A stretch of 64,000 nucleotides of DNA, taken from the NCBI RefSeq assembly GCF_040712315.1, contig NC_134017.1, forward strand, positions 50,589,636 through 50,653,635, in the 5' to 3' direction. The translations under genes and the position numbers were made by a program. Below are positions 58,479 through 64,000 of the stretch, piece after piece. Under the pieces are notes generated by a model. It had not been told where the DNA came from. It saw only the letters and a program-made list of their open reading frames with translations, and did not search any database. Within the stretch, counting starts at the first letter, position 1, and the number at the start of each line of letters is the position of its first letter. This DNA is from Castanea sativa (Eukaryota > Streptophyta > Magnoliopsida > Fagales > Fagaceae).

Positions 58479-61073
58479 CTACTCAACTACTGCATAATTT
58501 GGCGATCCAAAAAGCAGGTGTTGCCCTCCCCATTTTTCTATTCTCATGAAGTCAAGATCTAACTTGCCATCTAGTTTTCGAGCAAAAAGATCCTCAAAGT
58601 ACTTCTCTATAGAAACTGTTCAAAAATTTGCTGGGTTGTCAGGGCCACTAAGGCAAGGAGCAGGACCCAGTTCCGAGTCTAGATTGGAACTATGAAATGT
58701 AGCAATGGAGAGCCTCTCATTTGTAGAATTTCCTATTGCTCTATGCTCAATGCTTCGATATATGCCATTGCTCACAATCTGCAGGATAAACAAGAAAATT
58801 TAATACCAACGTTTACTTCATTTTTTATCAAAAAAACTGATGTTGTAGTGGATGAGCAAGGTCCCATTGGGAATAGAAATGTAAACTTTAACATAAAAGA
58901 AACAATATTCCCAACTTGACTCAATTCGGGACAATGTTTGAGTTAATTGATGAAAGTCATGAGTAAAGTTTCTTTAGTCATATCTTCCAAAATAGGAGTC
59001 TGGTGATGCTCTTGCCGAGTACAACTGATTCCAGGACCTAGAAGAAACCACACAATATGCAAGAATAGATAACTAAGTGATTCATATTGATGAGATAAAC
59101 ATCCTCCTAGCCCACTTAGTTTGATCCAAGACACTGCGTTGCAGACATAGTTTCCTATAGAGTAGTTGCTTTCTAATAAATGAGTGGAATGGTAGTGAAT
59201 GCATGAAAACTGGCTATAACTTTAATCTGGAAAAGTTCCAAACTTTCTGAATATTCCAGTTGACCAAGTAATATCATAATACACATTCTTTGGCTTCTAC
59301 AGCTGAAGAATAGCAAAAAAGAAGGCCATTTGTCAAATTCGTTTGCTTCTACAATGCTATTCAGATAACTCATTTGTGGACTAATCTTATAGGTTTCGTT
59401 TCAGGGATTAGTGAAGCAGTCTTGGACTAATGAAGTTAAGCTATACTATAACAACATCAAAATATATTAGTACCTCCATGATACCACCAATATTGACTAT
59501 AAAAGCATTTGCAAGAGGTTTAACAGGAACCCAATTTCCTTCCTTCCGGATCTGGAGGCCTTCGGTTTCATTGAGCTGAAAAACAACTGTCAGAGCATCA
59601 GCATCGGAATGAGGAGTCAACCCAATGGCCTTATCTGGTTCAGGGCATGGAGGATAGTAATTCATTCTCATTGTCTGAACTCCATCAATAAACAACTCTC
59701 TCATTTCCTCAGCATCCATCTTCAAAGCTTTAGCCATATAACCTAAGATTGTCATGGCCAGCTTCTTCACTTCTATAGAGTACGTTTCCAAGGTCTCTCT
59801 GCATCACAAATTTGAAGCTGAACTAAAATTGTGTGTGTTATACCTAAAACCAGTGTTTCCAAATCAAACCAAGAAGGTAGAAGGAGACCTGAACTCTGGT
59901 GGAAGCTTGTCAAATAAGTCAACCCTCCTTATATTATGTGGTCACGTAGTAAAGAACATGTCTGACCAGTCTAGCTTCTGCTCGTCTGACACCACAAAGA
60001 GCTGCCCAAAGCCCTCTTGATGGTTTGGCTGCTGCCATAGCTTCTTCTTTTCTTCATATGGAAGTTTGAAAAAACTCTCAATCTGTGTCCGGAATTCTTC
60101 CAGCAATGAAGTACTAACTCCATGATTTACAACCTACACTGACAACAATTGGATTGCTAATGATTCAATATATGTCTGTGTGCTCGCCTTAAAATCCAAT
60201 AATTCAGTTTAAAACTATAAAAATGGAAGCATGGGGCAGGGAAGATCATCAAATTTGGGAAAAAAAAAATTAACCAAAAAAAGTTCGAAAATATATGCTC
60301 AACAGTGCAAGAGACTAGCAGTAAAATTTGAAAACATGAACAACTATCAACAACTCAAGGACTGGGAAATACAAATAAAGGCCCCTAATTGGGAAAGGAA
60401 AAGAATTCTCTCCATTTCATGGTTCAACTTAAATATTACAAATTTAAAAATGTATCTAGTCTCACGTCATTTAAAATTTTTAAATGGTTATACATGGTTA
60501 GATTCAAAAAATACAATCTTAGCCATGAAACGGATTGTCTCGTCTCCATTTCGGTGGAAATAATATCTTACGGTAGGAGTACAGTAAGAATCATCACATG
60601 TGCACAATTGAATTACCATAAAACCTAACAAACTGAAAATGGATTTCATCCTGGGTTGTATGGATCCTATCTAATCCTACCTGGTGCTTTATTTTCTCTC
60701 TCAAATTCCGATCATTTCTATTTACAACCATAAATATTGTAACTACCTTCTTTGACGTGAATAACTAACTTCACATAAAAGTAAAAACATTGCAGCCCAC
60801 CCAATAGATTAGTATACAGCAGTTTAATATGTCTTTTATGAGAATGTACCATAATTTTTTTAGAAAATTTAAAATATAAAGATGTCATGTTACATATGAA
60901 AGATTGACCCAACTCAATATAAAAACTAGGAACGTAACACTTCAAAGAAATAGTTTCTTCATTTGGCGAATGTATGAAAATCATATTTCAGTCATGAAAA
61001 ATCGTTGGGACAAGGCTGTAGTGCAATCAATACATATATACCTGGAAGAATCCCCAGTCTTTGCAAGCAGATC
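58479..61073 (-). pseudogene. SRG1-like dioxygenase pseudogene cut by a CACTA element
   Basis: Same exon layout as the intact gene at 14032-23374: exon 2 59889-60133, exon 3 59474-59798 (325 nt, the same length), exon 4 from 58778. Only the last 32 nt of exon 1 remain (61042-61073, ACKDWGFFQ), ending at the transposon end. Exon 2 reads VVNHGVSTSLLEEFR and VVSDEQKLDWSDMFFTT, then a TGA near 59938. Exon 3 keeps MNYYPPCPEPDKAIGL and the HSD ligands, but has VNIGG where VNIGD is usual. Exon 4 keeps IEHRA and RLSIATF, then a TGA at 58620-58622, after which the frame resumes as TVSIEKYFEDLFARKLDGK and runs to TAG at 58479. All splice sites are intact. Probably a tandem-family duplicate that lost function. 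Confidence 0.9.
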
Positions 61074-61242
61074 CACTACAACAAATTAGACTTTTTTCAA
61101 GGGTCAAAACCCCTAAAAAAAGTATTAAAAAACCTTGAAAGAAGTTATTTTAAGAGTCCAACCGACCCTTGATAACCTTTGAAACATATACCATCGAAAA
61201 AGAAATTTTGAGAGCCTTCGTGCCCCTCAAAACAAGTGCTCT

Positions 61243-61364
61243 AATCTTATTTTGAGGGTCAAGAGACCCTTAAATAACCTTTTACCAAGGTTTAAAAGAT
61301 TTATACTTATAACCCTTGATAAATAAGGTTATTTAAGGGGTCTCTTGACCCTCAAAATAAGATT
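61243..61364. repeat. Subterminal inverted repeat of the CACTA element
   Basis: AATCTTATTTTGAGGGTCAA (left arm 61243-61281) and its near-perfect complement (right arm 61325-61364), with one extra G, separated by 43 bp. A strong hairpin candidate. Confidence 0.85.
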
Positions 61365-61404
61365 TTATTTTATTTAAAAAAAAAAAAAAACCACAATCAT
61401 GCAC

Positions 61405-61437
<33 letters not shown>

Positions 61438-61851
61438 TCATGTTGAAACTACCATATTGAAAAAGCATAAATCATAGTAAAAGATAATAGAACAACGGGA
61501 AGAAAAGTTAGACATGGTAGCAAGTGGTGGTGAATTGATGCCAACCATAAACCTGGCAATTGATTAAGAAAGCGTAAAATAAGAAATTAAATGGCTGCAC
61601 AAGAACCCAAATACACAAAGTGAGAAGTATCAACAATCCTATATGATCAAACAATCGTTAGGGGAGAGAAGCATCTATAAAATCCCCTAAGAAAATTTCA
61701 ATATACTATAGCTTTAACAGACACACAGGTCTAGGCCTATCACTTATCAGTTTAGCAAAATCAAAAACAACACAAATCCCTCAATGATTTGAAAGTCCAC
61801 TATGCAGCAACAATGGAGAACCACAAGAAATCATTACTGGGAACTGGGAAC

Positions 61852-61899
61852 CTGAAAGGCAGATACAATATCATAAGTATGGCCTTGAAAATGACCAGT
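61852..61899 (-). other. Exon-like segment of unknown origin inside the CACTA element
   Basis: 48 nt bounded by TTTTGCAG and GT, open in one frame as TGHFQGHTYDIVSAFQ. I do not recognise it. It may be a third captured exon or chance. Confidence 0.3.
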
Positions 61900-62140
61900 C
61901 TGCAAAAGGGGGAAAAAAATCAAAAGAAGATACGTATATCATGCAAATAGTAAACAGTTCAAAATATCTATAAAGCTGCCATCCAAATACCATTAGGCAC
62001 AAATAAGCTTCAGAATAATTAAAATATCTAATAGACATGTTATTCCAGTATCAAGTTACATTTCCACGCTAAAAACATCAACACAAAATATTTGTAGATT
62101 CAAGATAGATTTGGATAGGTTAGCTTTCGTGCAAACAAAC

Positions 62141-62230
62141 CTGGTCAACCTTATTGGGGTTCAGTGCCCAATCTATCCTTCGATATGCCTTGCGAACTTC
62201 TTCACAGGAATTACAACAATCTAAATATGA
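62141..62230 (-). pseudogene. Captured ERV46/ERGIC3-like exon B (30 codons)
   Basis: Bounded by CACTGCAG and GTTTGT, it reads SYLDCCNSCEEVRKAYRRID then WALNPNKVDQ. This matches the Cys-rich luminal segment of plant ERV46/ERGIC3 proteins, the ER-Golgi COPII cargo-receptor family, next to exon A below. It is one residue shorter around WALSNP and has several substitutions. Phase 0 at its start matches the end of exon A. The following ERV46 exons were not found, so it is only a fragment. Confidence 0.75.
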
Positions 62231-62736
62231 CTGCAGTGACAAAGAAGGAGGATGGGGGTTTGAATAATAAGTGATTTAACTATTTCTATGGATAGGAACA
62301 ACTTTCAACCATAGTCACCAACTCTGCATAACGAAATCACAATGTACAACTTAAAAGATTTATTTTTTTGAGGTGGGGGGAATAAGGCTTCCTAAAGAAA
62401 TGATATATCATTGATATCAAGTTAGAATATGGCTTTGCTTCTTCTTTATTTTATTTTTTTTTTTTTGTCCGGATGATTAAGACTTTGTAAGTAGTTCGAC
62501 ATTACACATAATCAAGCAAAGAAATATTGCACAAACTTGAGCCCAAACCATAATAAAAAAATTAAAAAAAAATCTTAATCAAATAACTATCAACACTCTA
62601 CATTCAACTACATTTCTATTACAAAGTAATTAGCTGGCATTTATCCAGTAATCCTTAAGGTAATAGACTCATATCATACAAACAACTTCCAACAATATTT
62701 TGAATTAGCAAAAAGGGTCCAGACAGACAACTTTAC
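62231..62736 (-). other. Intron-like spacer between captured exons A and B
   Basis: AT-rich, with a T-run at 62452-62467 and GT/AG boundaries at the exon edges. No coding sequence recognised. Confidence 0.5.
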
Positions 62737-62817
62737 CATTGCAGCACCATAGCTGGAGCCACAGTGTGTCTCATAATGCTCGAGCCTGCCACAATGTCTC
62801 TGTAGTGGTTTTTCAAT
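62737..62817 (-). pseudogene. Captured ERV46/ERGIC3-like exon A (27 codons)
   Basis: Bounded by CAATTCAG and GTAAAG, it reads IEKPLQRHCGRLEHYETHCG and SSYGAAM. In plant ERV46/ERGIC3 this block is highly conserved around RHGGRLEHNETYCGSCYG. Here Gly-to-Cys, Asn-to-Tyr, Tyr-to-His and Cys-to-Ser changes show decay after capture, though the frame is open. The splice sites are kept. The upstream ERV46 exons are absent and an eL43-like exon lies there instead. Confidence 0.8.
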
Positions 62818-63167
62818 CTGAATTGGCAGAAAGAACATAGATGGAAGCAGTTTCGTCATCGTCACATTCACATGGCAAACGTGGACATTGAGATTTCTTA
62901 TTCTATTAGTGTAAAGTTGCATTTTGTAATGGTGTAAAGTCATTAGGAAGTCATATTATTTGAGTCTTATTTACCACAAACTAGTCACTTAGAAGAGGGA
63001 ATAGCCAACCTACTATGCTAACTACACAACATTAACCTTTTTTTTCCTATCATCCACAATTATTCTAGCCCAGTAGTGTGAATGCAAAAAAGAGTTAGCA
63101 CATCTTCCCATTGATCTATATATTTCAAGAGATGTATATCAAAGAGGAAAATTCATGTAGAACTTAC

Positions 63168-63207
63168 CATACTTCCCAACGATACCGGCCTTCTTGGTTC
63201 TCCTAGT
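63168..63207 (-). pseudogene. RPL37A: Captured ribosomal protein eL43 (RPL37A) exon
   Basis: 40 nt bounded by TTATGCAG and GTAAGT. It reads TRRTKKAGIVGKY plus one base, which is the N-terminus of 60S protein eL43 (usually TKRTKKAGIVGKYG), with one Lys-to-Arg change. In plants this exon typically follows a tiny ATG-only first exon. The rest of the gene is absent. It ends in phase 1, so splicing straight to the ERV46-like exon A would give a stop after one codon. Confidence 0.8.
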
Positions 63208-63805
63208 CTGCATAACATCAAAATGATCAAGACAGAAGGTAAGGCACAAACCATGAAAAGCAAGAATTAAAAGGCAACCAAGAAATAGTCATTTTCTTAT
63301 CTATGATTAATATCAACCAACAATAAACGCATCCATTACTGGTAAACAGGAACAAAGAAACAACACTAGAATCAAAAGCTCAAGGGAAAAAAAATATCAC
63401 AGTGCTATTACTCATATGATAAAAGAAAAACTCCAAAAAATTATGAAATAAGTCATCTCACTACATACAAAATCAGTCATAAATCACACAGACTAGATGG
63501 CAACACATGTTTTCACAAAAATAGGACAATAAAATAGCAGCCTAGGATATCAAACTACAAAGTAGACCCATAAAACATTATATTTTTCGTTCACATGGAT
63601 TTATATATAAATATTTTAGTGAGACCCCTAAATTGTGTCTCAAAAAATGGAGACGTAGATATTATGTACAAAAATGGAATTTCAAATTCAAACTCCAAAT
63701 ATTTTTTTGACAAAGATAACAACTTAGTGTAAACAACTCAACAAGTCAATCCAAATTTATCCAATAGTACTAAAATAGTCACTAGCTTGAGTTAATCTTC
63801 ATACC

Positions 63806-63997
63806 TTAGTGATCACTACTAGATTGGGCTGATTGCAAGGTGATATAACTGAACATCCGCATCACCATATTGTCATAATGTGCTCTTTGTTCAGCCATTT
63901 GACTAGCTTGTTGTACCTCAAAATGTCTTCTTTGTTCTACCATTTGAATAGCTTGTTGTTCGAGCATGCTTTTGAGGTGCTTTACTTCTCCTTTCAA
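63806..63997 (-). CDS. Coiled-coil C-terminus resembling En/Spm accessory protein, partial
   Basis: 63 codons to TAA (63806-63808), open to the window edge: LKSMLEQQAIQMVEQRRHFE and QQASQMAEQRAHYDNMVMRM. Gln/Glu-rich heptads fit the C-terminal coiled coils of Ptta/En/Spm-type proteins carried by CACTA elements. The identity rests on this composition and on the CACTA context, not on a catalytic motif. The splice-like CTAAG|GTATG at the end leaves open that a further exon follows. Confidence 0.5.
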   Translation of the reverse strand: MKGEVKHLKSMLEQQAIQMVEQRRHFEVQQASQMAEQRAHYDNMVMRMFSYITLQSAQSSSDH

Positions 63998-64000
63998 CTC

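Larger units (their letters stand above)
61074..64000 (-). mobile_element. CACTA (En/Spm) element carrying captured host exons, partial
   Basis: Begins CACTACAACAAATTAGAC at 61074 inside exon 1 of the dioxygenase pseudogene. ATC (61071-61073) is the candidate 3-bp duplication. Subterminal sequence holds many GGGTC/GACCC motifs and a hairpin (61243-61364). Going inward on the minus strand there are ERV46-like exons, an eL43-like exon and, at the window edge, a coiled-coil ORF resembling En/Spm accessory proteins. The opposite terminus (TTTGTTGTAGTG) is not in the window, so total length is unknown. Confidence 0.75.

Noticed and set aside
58840..58850. GATGTTGTAGTG considered as the other CACTA terminus
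   Set aside because: Lies inside intron 3 of the pseudogene on the wrong side of the element start, without the TTTG lead, so it is chance.
62799..62806. CTGTAGTG considered as the far CACTA terminus
   Set aside because: It is part of the ERV46-like exon and lacks the TTTGTTGTAGTG sequence.
62600..63210. A normal single host gene containing the eL43-like and ERV46-like exons
   Set aside because: The two exon types belong to unrelated proteins, the phases do not join, and key exons of both are missing, so capture by the transposon is the better explanation.

Overview
The window looks like nuclear DNA of a dicot plant, probably a woody one. It is AT-rich, spliced plant genes are scattered in it, and most of it is decayed transposable elements. 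The repeats recall Fagaceae-type genomes, but that is an impression and not a demonstrated assignment. No tRNA, rRNA or CRISPR structure was seen.

Only one protein-coding gene appears intact: a four-exon SRG1-like 2-oxoglutarate/Fe(II) dioxygenase on the minus strand (14032-23374, 355 codons, catalytic residues present). Its first intron is about 7.2 kb and is packed with transposon debris. A second, related minus-strand copy (58479-61073) is a pseudogene. It has in-frame stops in exons 2 and 4, and its first exon is cut by a CACTA-type transposon end at 61074. A third host-gene remnant is an orphan first exon of a xyloglucan endotransglucosylase/hydrolase (42547-42828).

Layout. 1-5.7 kb: related tandem arrays (periods about 28, 30, 45, 64 and 75 bp sharing a GTGGACG core), a Tourist-like MITE, a broken gag-like coiled-coil gene and an LTR-like end. 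6.6-8.2 kb: a LINE RNase H scrap and two SINEs. 10.1-12.6 kb: a 5'-truncated L1-type LINE with a poly-A tail. 12.8-13.7 kb: a probable solo LTR. 14.0-23.4 kb: the dioxygenase gene. 24.3-25.9 kb: two terminal-inverted-repeat elements. 27.8-37 kb: repeat-rich sequence interrupted by a complete 5.4-kb Sirevirus-like copia element lacking pol (28826-34214) and by a solo LTR (35361-36723). 38.0-41.6 kb: a SINE, two MULE-type foldback elements, a solo LTR and a GAGCAT-type element. 42.5 kb: the XTH exon. 44.7-46.5 kb: a hAT element with an 8-bp target duplication. 46.7-48.7 kb: a LINE that lost nearly all of ORF2. 49.3-50.1 kb: another solo LTR. 51.5-57.8 kb: two related Ty3/gypsy remnants, tail to tail. 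58.5-61.1 kb: the dioxygenase pseudogene. 61.07-64.0 kb: the CACTA element, which continues past the window.

The most interesting object is this CACTA element. On its minus strand, between its terminus and a coiled-coil ORF resembling En/Spm accessory proteins, it carries exon fragments of two unrelated housekeeping genes, ribosomal protein eL43 (RPL37A) and the ER-Golgi cargo receptor ERV46/ERGIC3, with splice sites preserved. This is the signature of a gene-capturing (Pack-type) transposon.
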